DNA of 64,000 bases from SIG205 sp045545595 (GCA_045545595.1 JAZQBG010000003.1:186001-250000); one strand, 5' to 3'; positions 34,396 through 44,037 are shown, counted from the stretch's first letter. Notes: a model not told the origin generated them from the sequence alone. Program-made: numbers and translations.

Positions 34396-35245
34396 ATCCT
34401 GCTATATCAGAAATAGAAAATTCATAATCTAATTTAGTGTCATACGATAATTCGTATGATTCTTTTTTTTGCTCATAATCTTTTTTAGAAAGTTCAATGC
34501 TATTTGCCCTATCACTCTTTCTTTTATCAGGTATAAGTGGCTTTAAGATATGAACCTTATAATTAACTTTATAAAATTCTTCATTATCATCTTCAGATAA
34601 ATCATTCATTTCTACAAAACACGAAATAATTGGAACTTTTAGCATTGAAGCAAATTGATATGCTCCTCTTTTACATGGTCTAGGTTTTCTATAATTAAAC
34701 CACATTTCTTCTTCTGGATAAATAAGTACAAGATTTCCTTTACTTAAAACACGCTCCAATTCTTTTTTAAAAGTATCTAATATATAATTAGGACTATTTT
34801 TTAATGGAATTGTATTCATATAATTCATAAGTAATCCTAATTCATTTGGTAATGCTAAATTTGTATCTTGAATAACTATATACAAGTCTTTCCTTAGTAA
34901 ATTTGCAAGTTTTCTAATGGTATAAGAATCTAATGGATTAAAATGGTTACTTGTTATAATTGCACCATTGCTTAAATCTATACCGTTTAAATTTTCTAAA
35001 CCTTCCAGTTCAATAGTTGGATAAATTTCCTTACCTAATTTTTCTACAATAGTATTAGCCATGTTTCTTTTGAAATTATATAGAGTTTTATTTTTTTTAT
35101 TTTTATAAAATTTATTTAATAATTCATCTATTTCTTCTTCTGATAAATTAGGATCATCTATTTCTACTTTTTTATTTAATTCATTATTTTTTATATTTTT
35201 TTCTATATTTTTTATTACTTCTTTTTTACTTCCACCGATTATCAT
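34382..35245 (-). CDS. PlsC-like lysophospholipid/glycolipid acyltransferase
   Basis: A 287-residue protein with a charged, coiled N-terminal 65 residues and an acyltransferase domain from about residue 80. Motif I is canonical (TSNHFNPLDSYTI, HX4D). Motif III is YPEEEMWFNYRKPRPCKRGAYQFA, where FPEGTRS normally stands. The ATG follows the GT8 stop codon by 3 bp with no clear ribosome site, so translation is coupled. It is the last gene of the operon with an acyl-AMP ligase, ACP and phosphopantetheinyl transferase. I infer that it uses acyl-ACP from these partners to acylate a glycolipid or glycerol acceptor. Confidence 0.82.
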   Translation of the reverse strand: MIIGGSKKEVIKNIEKNIKNNELNKKVEIDDPNLSEEEIDELLNKFYKNKKNKTLYNFKRNMANTIVEKLGKEIYPTIELEGLENLNGIDLSNGAIITSNHFNPLDSYTIRKLANLLRKDLYIVIQDTNLALPNELGLLMNYMNTIPLKNSPNYILDTFKKELERVLSKGNLVLIYPEEEMWFNYRKPRPCKRGAYQFASMLKVPIISCFVEMNDLSEDDNEEFYKVNYKVHILKPLIPDKRKSDRANSIELSKKDYEQKKESYELSYDTKLDYEFSISDIAGLKKD

Positions 35246-35248
35246 AAT

Positions 35249-36205
35249 TTATAGTCTGCTTTCTTTACCACTTTCAAAAAGATTTAAAAAAGTATTTTTA
35301 CTATTAGCAATATTTAAACCATTTTGAATCATAAGTTCCATGTGTTTATTATCTTCTTCTTTATCCTTATCAGAATAGTTTTCTTTTATTTCTTTTATTT
35401 CATCATAATATTCAGTCTTTTTTGCATATTTCCAAAAATAATCTTCATAATCTACATTATCATAATGCCATGGTTTTAAAAATAAGTTATAGTGAACTAA
35501 CGAAGGATTATCTATTGGTTTTACTCCAGGAGCTGGCATTGTATCCCATGTATTGTCTAAATAATGTATTTTACCTTTGCACATTGCATTTAAATAATCT
35601 TGATCTGGTGCTATACAATTTATATGATATTTATTAAACAAATATAAGAATTTTTCATCAAGTTTAACTTCTCTTAATTTTTTAGAGTTCAATAGAAGTA
35701 CACCTGAATTTAGATAATAATGTTTATCAACTCCAATAGCGTTTTCTATATAATAAGCAAGTGGTTCAACATCTACTACAGAGTTATCTCTTACTGCACC
35801 TATTAAATTATCTCCTAAATCTTCATTATATAATTTACTAATATCCCCAGGTACTACTATATCACTATCTAAGTAAATACACTTGTCATATTCTTTAAAC
35901 ATCTCTGGTATAAATAATCTAAAGAAAATAGTTAAAGTAAAGAAATCAGCTCTTAGTCTTGTACCCATCTTATCTGTTATACACTCTAATCTTTTATCCA
36001 TTTCATAAAATTCTATTTTTGCATAGTCAGTTTCTAATTTTTTTAATTTTATTTTATTTTCCTCTGTTAAATCTTCATGTATAACATGAATTTTATAATA
36101 ATAATCTTTGCTTGCATTCTCTATTAATGATTTAACTGCAACTGCTAAAAATTTAGCATATCCATCATCTATTGTGAAAAATATTGGTATAATTTTTTTA
36201 TTCAT
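35249..36205 (-). CDS. GT8 family glycosyltransferase
   Basis: A 318-residue enzyme that moves a sugar (often galactose or glucose) from a UDP-sugar. PIFFTIDDGYAKFLAVAV is the N-terminal nucleotide-binding start, KCIYLDSDIVVPGDI holds the DxD metal site, YLNSGVLLLN and APDQDYLNAMC follow, and VHYNLFLKPWHY is the family's C-terminal motif. I start it at 36205 with AAGGAG upstream. It overlaps the preceding GT8 gene by 8 bp. With two GT8 enzymes in the same operon, a two-sugar headgroup is a reasonable guess. Confidence 0.9.
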   Translation of the reverse strand: MNKKIIPIFFTIDDGYAKFLAVAVKSLIENASKDYYYKIHVIHEDLTEENKIKLKKLETDYAKIEFYEMDKRLECITDKMGTRLRADFFTLTIFFRLFIPEMFKEYDKCIYLDSDIVVPGDISKLYNEDLGDNLIGAVRDNSVVDVEPLAYYIENAIGVDKHYYLNSGVLLLNSKKLREVKLDEKFLYLFNKYHINCIAPDQDYLNAMCKGKIHYLDNTWDTMPAPGVKPIDNPSLVHYNLFLKPWHYDNVDYEDYFWKYAKKTEYYDEIKEIKENYSDKDKEEDNKHMELMIQNGLNIANSKNTFLNLFESGKESRL

Positions 36206-37013
36206 TTTCTTTGTTCTCCTTCCAAATAATATAATCATCCAAAATATCATCGAATCTATATTCATTTAATATATTGTGCAAATTTTCTATATGCCATGGC
36301 TTTATAGTTTGCTTTCTTATATATGGGAAAAATCTAAATGTTGTACTAAAATGTCTGAATATTGTATCATCATGTGTTTTCTTTTGTTCATTATATTTTC
36401 TAGGTAAAATATATTTCTTTTTAGATAATTTATTTAAAGCACTTTGATCTGGCAATAACATTTTTTTATTACTACACATTATCCTAGCTTTTTCAAATAA
36501 TTTAGTTTCCTTTATTAAATCTAAGTTAATTAATAAAACACCTGAATTTAGATAATCCTTTTTTAAAATCTTTCTTCTAAAAAAATGGCTACCATAATAA
36601 TCTAAAACACCAATTAATTCATATTCCCCATTATCAATATTATAGAAGTCTATAAAATTGTTATTACATACAACATCATTATCTAAATATAATATTTTAC
36701 TTGGTAATGGGATTAAGTCAGCATATAATCTTAACATACAATATGGTGTAAACATTGTTTCTACATTTGCTTTAGGTACATTTTTATTATAAATATCTGT
36801 TATATCTATTTTTTTAACAAAACTATCTTTGTTTATCTTTTTTACTATAGAATTTAACTCATTAATCACCTTATCACTAACTGGTTTATAATCTTCAAAT
36901 CTCATTGTTAATACATAAATGTTTAATATTTCACTTGTATGCTTTAAAATAGATTTAATTGATATATATAAACCATCTTCAATATTTTTATCGCCACAAT
37001 ACAATATATTCAT
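36198..37013 (-). CDS. GT8 family glycosyltransferase (shorter paralogue)
   Basis: A 271-residue enzyme. NILYCGDKNIEDGLYISIKS is the N-terminal block, KILYLDNDVVCNNNF carries the metal-binding DND, YLNSGVLLINLDLI and LPDQSALNKLS follow, and TIKPWHIENLHN is the C-terminal motif. I start it at 37013 because GGGAG lies 7 bp upstream. It is a paralogue of the next gene in the operon, and the two probably act in sequence on the same acceptor. GT8 members in Gram-positive bacteria often build lipid- or wall-linked sugars. Confidence 0.88.
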   Translation of the reverse strand: MNILYCGDKNIEDGLYISIKSILKHTSEILNIYVLTMRFEDYKPVSDKVINELNSIVKKINKDSFVKKIDITDIYNKNVPKANVETMFTPYCMLRLYADLIPLPSKILYLDNDVVCNNNFIDFYNIDNGEYELIGVLDYYGSHFFRRKILKKDYLNSGVLLINLDLIKETKLFEKARIMCSNKKMLLPDQSALNKLSKKKYILPRKYNEQKKTHDDTIFRHFSTTFRFFPYIRKQTIKPWHIENLHNILNEYRFDDILDDYIIWKENKENE

Positions 37014-37033
37014 TTCATTACTCCCAAACATTT

Positions 37034-37483
37034 TTACTCATAAATTGTAATTATATAGTCTTCATATTCAATCACTTTAAATTTATCAATCATACTTATA
37101 GTGTCCACATTTTTCAAACCATAGCCAACGCCTATTCCGAGCTCTTTGACATAACTTTCTTTCATAGTCCAAATAAGTGTAAATGTTTTTTTCTTATCAC
37201 TACTTTTATTTAAATATTGTTTTTCACTTTCTGTAAAAGTTCTATTAACAATCGCATCATTGTATTTTATTTTTTGAATATCAATTCCTATTTCTTTATC
37301 AGATACTGCTGCTACAACTACTGAGTCTGAATTACTAATATTAAAATAAACACCATTATTTTCAAAGTATGGTTTCCCATATTCGTTTTTTATTATTTTA
37401 TAATTTTTAATATTATAGTCATCAGCAATTTTTTTTATTAAATCTTCTGATTTTATCTCTTTTAAAATATATAATTTATTCAT
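37034..37483 (-). CDS. 4'-phosphopantetheinyl transferase (Sfp-like, short)
   Basis: A 149-residue enzyme that attaches the phosphopantetheine arm from CoA to a carrier protein. FNISNSDSVVVAAVSDKEIGIDIQKIK has the conserved GIDIQ metal-binding motif, and FTLIWTMKESYVKELGIGV has the W-KES motif. It overlaps the acyl carrier protein gene by 8 bp, a strong sign that this ACP is its substrate. It is shorter than typical Sfp (about 220 residues), with only the core fold. It may also serve the other ACP near 19 kb, whose promoter is of the same class. Confidence 0.88.
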   Translation of the reverse strand: MNKLYILKEIKSEDLIKKIADDYNIKNYKIIKNEYGKPYFENNGVYFNISNSDSVVVAAVSDKEIGIDIQKIKYNDAIVNRTFTESEKQYLNKSSDKKKTFTLIWTMKESYVKELGIGVGYGLKNVDTISMIDKFKVIEYEDYIITIYE

Positions 37484-37709
37484 GTTCCTTAATGTAATTC
37501 ACAATATCTTCAACTGTTTGTAAGCATTTAATATCTTTATCATGGATTTTCACTTGATATTTCTTTTCAAATTCAGCTATTAATGTTACAACATCTAATG
37601 ATTCAAGTCCTACATCTAACATTAAATCAGAACTTAAACTGATACTTTCCACATCAACTTCTGCAACATTTGCAATTAATTCTATTACTTCTTTTTCTAC
37701 ATTTTTCAT
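37476..37709 (-). CDS. acyl carrier protein (lipid operon)
   Basis: A 77-residue ACP. LDVGLESLDVVTLIAEFEKKY holds the Ser for the phosphopantetheine arm (ESL in place of DSL), and the four-helix pattern is intact. It follows directly on the acyl-AMP ligase stop codon and overlaps the phosphopantetheinyl transferase gene. This compact trio (ligase, carrier, activating enzyme) is typical of a dedicated acyl-loading module, as in DltA/DltC or in polyketide and lipid pathways. Confidence 0.92.
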   Translation of the reverse strand: MKNVEKEVIELIANVAEVDVESISLSSDLMLDVGLESLDVVTLIAEFEKKYQVKIHDKDIKCLQTVEDIVNYIKEHE

Positions 37710-39281
37710 TTATTCTTCCTCCAATACCTTACTTCTCAATATTTTTTTATTGTTGTTTTTCTTAAATTCTGTTGTCCTTAATCTTACCATTGCAATCTGA
37801 TGATTCTTAGGAACACTACGATTATATTTATATATCAATGAGTTAAAATATTTCTGATTTCCTATATAATCATCAGTTGGATAAATGGAAGCGATTATTT
37901 TATTGTCTTGTTCATATACTACTACCTCTCTAATATTTTTATTTACAAGTAATTTTGCCTCAATTTCTTCAGGAAGAATATTTTCTCCGTTACTTAGTAT
38001 GATCAAGTTCTTTTTTCTACCTGTAATATATAAAAATCCATCTTTATCAATATATCCTAAATCTCCTGTATAAAACCAGCCATCTTTTATTACTTCAGCA
38101 GTTGCTTTTTTATCCTTATAATATCCAAGCATTACATTCTCGCCTTTGACTAGAATTTCATCATTTTCAATTTTTACCTGGCAATCTTTTACTATTTGTC
38201 CTACACTACCATCTCTATGATATAAATTTCTATTTACTGATACAACAGGAGAACATTCAGTAATTCCGTATCCGTTTAGTATTTCTATTCCAATACTTCT
38301 AAACCATTCTATATATTTTTTATCGAGATATGCTCCACCACATATCATATATTTTAATTTTCCACCAAATTCATTTAAAATAGATTTAAACAATTGCTCT
38401 TTAAAATTTAAACCTATTGTACTAAGTCCATTGTTTATGCTAATAGCTAATTTTAATTTACCATCCATTTTTCTTTTTCTCGCATTAGACCAAATCTGCT
38501 TATAAAATGTTTCTACAAAAACAGGTACTACAAATATTGTTTCTGGTTTTGCTATTTTGAATTCATCCATTATATTTCTTAAACTACTATTAATAAATAT
38601 CGGACATCGATAATTAAATGCTTTTAATATCCCAGTAATTAATCCAAACGAATGATGAAATGGTAACATCGCTAATACATTACCATTTGGTTTAAATAAA
38701 CTACTAGCTGCCACTATATCATAAGCAATATTTCTTTGACTTAATAAAACTCCTTTATTTGCTCCTGTTGTTCCAGAAGTAAAAAACATTACAGCTGGTT
38801 TGTCTTTATCAATAACCAAATTTATATCTTTTAATTTTTTGGAATCGTTAATATAATTACCTATATTTTCTATCGTATATTTATCACAAATTTTATTATT
38901 ATTTAAAAATTCACAATAGTTTTCAGAATAGAATACACTCTTAACATCACTCTTTTTTAATAGTTTTAGCAAATCTTCTTCTGCTAAATCTTTATCTATT
39001 ATAACTGCTAAATTGTTACTTAATATTATTCCAAAAAAAGCTACTAACCAGTTATATGAATTTTCTCCAACAATTGCTATATTTTTATTTTTGTATTTAT
39101 TACCTATAAATTTTTTTAAACACCTAACATCATTATAAAAATCAAGATATGTTTTATATACTGTGTGCTTGTTTTCATCGTTATAAAAAAAAGCAATAGA
39201 ATCTTTATTCTCCAACGATCTTTTTAATAACTCATCAAGATTGTTAATATCTTTATGCTGGTAATATGGATACGACTTCAT
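37710..39281 (-). CDS. acyl-AMP ligase / acyl-ACP synthetase (ANL family)
   Basis: A 523-residue adenylate-forming enzyme. VMFFTSGTTGANKGVLLSQ is the P-loop (A3), NGYGITECSPVVS is A5, and FYTGDLGYIDKDG with ITGRKKNLII are A7/A8. The length and the STG/GYG motifs fit long-chain acyl or acyl-ACP synthetases better than amino-acid-activating DltA. I start it at 39281 with GAGGTG upstream. It should activate a free fatty or other carboxylic acid with ATP and load it onto the ACP encoded next. In a host-associated bacterium this could scavenge host fatty acids; that is inference. Confidence 0.88.
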   Translation of the reverse strand: MKSYPYYQHKDINNLDELLKRSLENKDSIAFFYNDENKHTVYKTYLDFYNDVRCLKKFIGNKYKNKNIAIVGENSYNWLVAFFGIILSNNLAVIIDKDLAEEDLLKLLKKSDVKSVFYSENYCEFLNNNKICDKYTIENIGNYINDSKKLKDINLVIDKDKPAVMFFTSGTTGANKGVLLSQRNIAYDIVAASSLFKPNGNVLAMLPFHHSFGLITGILKAFNYRCPIFINSSLRNIMDEFKIAKPETIFVVPVFVETFYKQIWSNARKRKMDGKLKLAISINNGLSTIGLNFKEQLFKSILNEFGGKLKYMICGGAYLDKKYIEWFRSIGIEILNGYGITECSPVVSVNRNLYHRDGSVGQIVKDCQVKIENDEILVKGENVMLGYYKDKKATAEVIKDGWFYTGDLGYIDKDGFLYITGRKKNLIILSNGENILPEEIEAKLLVNKNIREVVVYEQDNKIIASIYPTDDYIGNQKYFNSLIYKYNRSVPKNHQIAMVRLRTTEFKKNNNKKILRSKVLEEE

Positions 39282-39315
39282 AAACACACCTCTACCATAA
39301 TTTTATTAAAACATT

Positions 39316-39352
39316 ATTATCATAATATTAACAAATTATTAAAAATTATTAA
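39316..39352 (-). promoter_or_regulatory. tandem 10-bp repeat promoter, site E (lipid operon)
   Basis: Two identical units TTAATAATTT (39343-39352 and 39333-39342), an 11-bp spacer, and -10 GATAAT (39316-39321), 35 bp before the ligase start. Confidence 0.72.
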
Positions 39353-39381
39353 GAAATCATCATTAATTCTATTGCACACTA

Positions 39382-40137
39382 TTATTTATGTCTTTTTAGT
39401 CGCTTCTCTTTGTATTTTAATAAGTAATCAGAAAAATATTCTACTTCTTCCCCATTCATTAATTTTTTAAAATAAATATCTAAAGGTTTAATTTTTAAGG
39501 GGTGAATTACATCACTGTAGATTTCTTCCAAATTGATATCAGATGCTTTTTTAGAAATAAATCTTTCTAAATCAATACCTATTAAAAGTGATAGACATGA
39601 TAGCATTACTTTTATATTGTCAGTATAAATTGAAGCTACATTAATTTTATAAGCTTTATTATTTGGTTTTATTAAATAGCATTGCTGAAATTTATACTCA
39701 TCACCTGGGAATCTCATATAATCTAAATCTATGATATATCCATCACCATCACTAGATATTAGAAAATTATCAGAATGAACATCACCTAAATAAATATTTC
39801 TACTATGTAAAAATTTTAATGCTTCATATACATCACAAATTGCTTTTATTTTTAATTCTTCATCAACATGTCCACCAATTGCTTCTCTAAATGTTTTTGC
39901 ATTTTTAATATACTCCATAACATATCCAGAAAATTTACCATCTACATAAATTTTATCAAATATTTTTGGTGTATTAGGAATAGATTCTCTTATTTGGAAA
40001 TCTGTATTTCTTTCTATTTCACTTTGATATGAATAGAATTCTTTGAATATTTTATATAACAAATCATCTAAAACATATACATTACCACCATTATTATGAG
40101 TAGAATCTGATAGTTTTAATGTAGATAATTGTTGCAA
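39382..40137 (-). CDS. protein-kinase-fold protein (RIO/lipopolysaccharide-kinase-like)
   Basis: A 251-residue soluble protein with the small protein-kinase fold. GNVYVLDDLLYKIFKE carries a candidate ATP-binding Lys, GYVMEYIKNAKTF is hinge-like, YLGDVHSDNFLI holds the catalytic Asp and Asn, and GYIIDLDYMRF holds the metal-binding Asp. It fits the kinases that phosphorylate sugars, lipids or small molecules. The listed start is a TTG. The frame continues upstream as ATA-ATA-ATA-AAT-ATA-ACT-AAA-GAA-GAA, just after AGGTGATG, with no ATG or GTG, so the true start is unclear. It is the last gene of the ABC-patatin group. Confidence 0.65.
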   Translation of the reverse strand: MQQLSTLKLSDSTHNNGGNVYVLDDLLYKIFKEFYSYQSEIERNTDFQIRESIPNTPKIFDKIYVDGKFSGYVMEYIKNAKTFREAIGGHVDEELKIKAICDVYEALKFLHSRNIYLGDVHSDNFLISSDGDGYIIDLDYMRFPGDEYKFQQCYLIKPNNKAYKINVASIYTDNIKVMLSCLSLLIGIDLERFISKKASDINLEEIYSDVIHPLKIKPLDIYFKKLMNGEEVEYFSDYLLKYKEKRLKRHK

Positions 40138-40171
40138 TTCTTCTTTAGTTATATTTATTATTATACATCAC

Positions 40172-41029
40172 CTAATTTCTATCTAAATATTTTTTTAAAG
40201 ATTTCACTTTTTTCCTAGCATCTTTTTGTCCTAGTTCATAAACTTGTTGTAATTTTTCTTTACTTTTTTCAATTAATTTAATATCTATTTTTTCAGAAGG
40301 GCGAATTACAAAAATTTTATTTTGTTTTTCTAATTCTATGATTTTTTCAATCGCACTATTATAATTATTATGTCTATCAATCATAGAAGCTAATAAATTA
40401 GGATATTTTTTGTATCTTTTACTAACCATTTTTTCTTTTGATGAACTTAATTTATGTTTTCTATAATCTAAAGGTTGAGTAAGAACAACTATTATTTTAT
40501 CGTAACCTAATTCAATACATTTTTCTATTGGAATGCTATCTGATACACCACCATCCAAATATTTTTTACCATCTATTTCAACTACTCTTGATACAAGAGG
40601 AACAGCTGATGAAGCTCTAAGACACTCTAACTGATTAATTGGATCAGTTATTTTTAAATACTCGGCTTTACCAGTTTCTATATTTGTTGCTACAGCATAA
40701 TAATCTTTATTTGCTTTTACAAAAGTATCATTATCAAAAATATCAAGTTTTTTAGTTACTTTATAAAATGCAAAATTTTTATTTACTACATTACCAGTTA
40801 ATAATAACGAAGTTTTACTTATATATCTTATATCTCCACAAAATCTTTTACTATATCTAATAACTCTCCCTCGTTGGTTAGAAAAATAATTAACACCAAA
40901 TAATGCACCTGCACTTGTTCCTATTATTCCGTCAACTTGAATATTATTATCCATGAAAATATCTAATACACCAGCAGAATACAAGCCACGCATTGCTCCG
41001 CCTTCAAGAACTAATCCTACTTTTGTCAT
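40172..41029 (-). CDS. patatin-like phospholipase
   Basis: A 285-residue acyl hydrolase of the patatin/RssA type. The oxyanion loop is LVLEGGAMRGLYSAGVL, the nucleophile elbow is GIIGTSAGALFG (Ser in GTSAG), and the catalytic Asp is in YLDGGVSDSIPI. There is no signal peptide, so it acts on lipids from the cytoplasm. It lies 8 bp after the large ABC permease and before the kinase-like gene. I infer release of fatty acids from membrane lipids or glycolipids, which would complement the acyl-AMP ligase operon downstream. Confidence 0.9.
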   Translation of the reverse strand: MTKVGLVLEGGAMRGLYSAGVLDIFMDNNIQVDGIIGTSAGALFGVNYFSNQRGRVIRYSKRFCGDIRYISKTSLLLTGNVVNKNFAFYKVTKKLDIFDNDTFVKANKDYYAVATNIETGKAEYLKITDPINQLECLRASSAVPLVSRVVEIDGKKYLDGGVSDSIPIEKCIELGYDKIIVVLTQPLDYRKHKLSSSKEKMVSKRYKKYPNLLASMIDRHNNYNSAIEKIIELEKQNKIFVIRPSEKIDIKLIEKSKEKLQQVYELGQKDARKKVKSLKKYLDRN

Positions 41030-41037
41030 ACTATCTC

Positions 41038-44037
41038 CTAATCTACACTTTTCAAACTAGCAATCATATCTATTTTCTTTAAATTAAAGTGAGTTACAAA
41101 ATTTACAATTAATGTGAAAATTATAGTTATAATTGCTGTATAAATATAGCTATTCAAACTAATATTATATATAAATCTTGCCTTTTCTATCTCGACAGTC
41201 ATTATTACTACCTTAGTTAAGAAATATCCAAAAAATAAACCTAACAATATACCGAAGATTGTAAATATTATATTTTCTTTTGTTATGTAATTATCTACTT
41301 CTTTGTCATGGAATCCTAATACTTTTAGAGTAGATATTTCTCTTTTTCTTTCATTAATGTTTATGTTAGAAAGGTTATATAATACTACAAATGAAAGGGC
41401 TGCTGATAATACAATTATAATAGCAACTACCTTATTTAAAGATGTAAGCATATTATTAGCACTTTCCAGTAATTCCTCTATAAATGAAACATTAAGCACT
41501 TCTTCTCTATCCATCAATTTTTTAGATAATTCTTCTTCTGCGGATTCAGTTGTATTATTTAAATTTAAATATACTACATTTGAATTATATTCATTGTTTT
41601 CTTTAAATGTATCTTTGTCTATATAAATATAGTGCATTAAATAATTTTTAGCAATACCACTAATTTTATAACTATAAGCTCTATTATTATCGTCAATAAC
41701 ATCAAGTGTATCACCTACTTTTAAATTAGTTAAATCAGCAAATTTATCAGTAATTATGACACTCCCAGATTCTATTTTTAATTGATTACCTTCTTTATCA
41801 ACCAAATTAACAATTTTAGAAGATTCATCTTTATCTACTATAAACATATTAGCTGATATAGTATCTTTTTTTACATTAATATTTTGAACCTCAATCACAT
41901 CATCAATATAATCACTATTAAATATTTCAGATGTTTTATCTTCAATATCATTTACATATATCATTGCTTCATAAGTAAAAGTTTCTTTATATTGCATGTT
42001 TGCTATATCAATAATAGCATCTCTAATACCAAAACCACAAAGCATTAAAGCACTACATCCAGCAATTCCTATTACAGTAACAAGTCCCCTTTTCTTATAT
42101 CTAAATAAATTTCTAAGCGTAACTTTATTAGAAAAACTAATTCTTTTCCAAAGAAAATTCCATTTTTCTAAAATAATTCTTTTTCCTGATTTTGGTGCTT
42201 TTGGTCGCATCAAGTCAGATGGTTTTTCTTTTACCACTTTTAATACAGTAAATATTGTAGTTCCACATATACATAATAATGATATAACTAAACTAATAAT
42301 AATCTTACTTAAATTTAATCCTACATAGAAATTAGGAACATTAAATAACATACCATAAATACTAAATATTAAAGCTGGCAATGTTAAAATGCCTAGAATT
42401 CCACCTAACAAACCTCCAAATAATGTTGCTATAGTAGAAAACATTAAATATTTCAACATTATTTCTTTATTAGAAAAACCTAGTGATTTTAATGTACCGA
42501 TCTCAATTCGATCTTCTTCAACCATTCTATTCATAGAAATTAAACTAACTAAAATGGCAACTGCAAAGAATACAATTGGAAATATTTTTGATAAGTTATT
42601 AACACTTGTTGTATCATCTACATAATCTAAATAAGTTTGATGATTAGTTCTATCATATACATACCATGTTGGTTTTTCTATTTTTTTTAATTCTTCTTTA
42701 GCTTCTTCAATTTTATTTAAAGCATTTTCTTTTTGAATATTATATTCATTAACTGCTTTTTCATATTCACTTAGTCCATTATTATATTCAGATACACCTT
42801 GTTCGTATTTACTATATGAGTAGTTATAACTATTCACGCTATCATTATATGTCTTTTCATTTTGTTCAATTGTTTCCTTAGTAGTTTTTAAAACCATTAA
42901 ATTATTAAGGTTAGTTTCCAATTCTTTTAACTTATTTAAATAAGAAGTATATTGCGGAGAATCTTTTGGAATACTTTCAATAAGTGTTTTAATTTGTGAA
43001 ATACTTTCATTTAAATTCTCTATGTTACTAGATATTTCACTTTCTTTTATGCCATAGTTATTTAAAGCATTATTATATTCTTTTTTAGCATTATCTAACT
43101 GTCTTCTTGCGTTATTTAATTCATTTTTATATGTTATAAAACTTTTCTTTGTAGAATCTAAGTAATTCTTTGTAGAATCTAATGTTTTCTTTGCATTATC
43201 CAATTCTTTTTTTGCTTTTGCAAATTCTTCATTAACTTCATTCTCATTCTTTTTAATTTCATTTTCTGCTTCGCTATATATACTATTATATCTTGCTGTT
43301 TCTTGACTTGCTTTTATTTGATTGACATTATTTTTTACATTTTCAATTAAACCATTATAATCCTCTTCTGCAGTAGGTTTATCTATTGCACCATCTACTG
43401 TAATATATATGGAATTATAATATTCTTGATTAAATGAATCTTCTAAGATATAAGTATAATAACTAATTGTCCCAGAACCTATAGTAGTAGTTCCTCTATC
43501 TTGCCCTAATTCATCATTATTAAAATACAAACCACTTTCAACAGTTCCTACAATTGTATATGATTTTTCTTTCAACTTTTCATCTTCGATACTAATTGAA
43601 TCACCTATTTTATATGATGTCTTTTTTATAAAATTTTTTTCAACTACTATTTCATTATTTTTCTCTGGAAATTTACCATCTAAAAGTTTTAATGAATTTA
43701 CTTTTTCTGGAAACGAAGATATATTTATTACTAAATCATTTTCTTCAATTTTGACAATTTTATCAAGAGAATATGAGTACTCTACATTTTTAACTCCTTC
43801 GACTTGTAATAAAGCATTGACATCGTCTTCCGTTAACCCACCTGTTGATACAACTTGTAAATCATAAACATTATGTTCATCTAAAAAATTATCAAGCGTT
43901 GTCATCATATCTGGTTTTATAGATTGAAGTCCAGCAAATACAAATACACCTAAAAAGCTCATTACAAATAAAGGAATAAATCTAGAAAATGATTTTTTTA
44001 TTGTTCTAAAACTATTTGTAATTATTCTATTCTTCAT
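41038..44037 (-). CDS. large FtsX-like ABC permease with extracellular coiled coil
   Basis: A 999-residue permease with two FtsX-like halves. The first membrane segment is near residues 18-38. An external domain follows, then a long coiled coil (about residues 240-470, rich in repeats such as KKELDNAKKTLDSTK and ARRQLDNAKKEYNNA). Membrane segments lie at about 485-610, and the second half (about 640-999) repeats the same plan. EEDRIEIGTLKSLGFS and NERKREISTLKVLGF are the two coupling loops. I start it at 44037 (MKNRII), because the upstream in-frame codon lies in the ATPase gene. Coiled-coil FtsX permeases act as levers on cell-wall enzymes or as resistance pumps; the role here is unknown. 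Confidence 0.9.
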   Translation of the reverse strand: MKNRIITNSFRTIKKSFSRFIPLFVMSFLGVFVFAGLQSIKPDMMTTLDNFLDEHNVYDLQVVSTGGLTEDDVNALLQVEGVKNVEYSYSLDKIVKIEENDLVINISSFPEKVNSLKLLDGKFPEKNNEIVVEKNFIKKTSYKIGDSISIEDEKLKEKSYTIVGTVESGLYFNNDELGQDRGTTTIGSGTISYYTYILEDSFNQEYYNSIYITVDGAIDKPTAEEDYNGLIENVKNNVNQIKASQETARYNSIYSEAENEIKKNENEVNEEFAKAKKELDNAKKTLDSTKNYLDSTKKSFITYKNELNNARRQLDNAKKEYNNALNNYGIKESEISSNIENLNESISQIKTLIESIPKDSPQYTSYLNKLKELETNLNNLMVLKTTKETIEQNEKTYNDSVNSYNYSYSKYEQGVSEYNNGLSEYEKAVNEYNIQKENALNKIEEAKEELKKIEKPTWYVYDRTNHQTYLDYVDDTTSVNNLSKIFPIVFFAVAILVSLISMNRMVEEDRIEIGTLKSLGFSNKEIMLKYLMFSTIATLFGGLLGGILGILTLPALIFSIYGMLFNVPNFYVGLNLSKIIISLVISLLCICGTTIFTVLKVVKEKPSDLMRPKAPKSGKRIILEKWNFLWKRISFSNKVTLRNLFRYKKRGLVTVIGIAGCSALMLCGFGIRDAIIDIANMQYKETFTYEAMIYVNDIEDKTSEIFNSDYIDDVIEVQNINVKKDTISANMFIVDKDESSKIVNLVDKEGNQLKIESGSVIITDKFADLTNLKVGDTLDVIDDNNRAYSYKISGIAKNYLMHYIYIDKDTFKENNEYNSNVVYLNLNNTTESAEEELSKKLMDREEVLNVSFIEELLESANNMLTSLNKVVAIIIVLSAALSFVVLYNLSNININERKREISTLKVLGFHDKEVDNYITKENIIFTIFGILLGLFFGYFLTKVVIMTVEIEKARFIYNISLNSYIYTAIITIIFTLIVNFVTHFNLKKIDMIASLKSVD

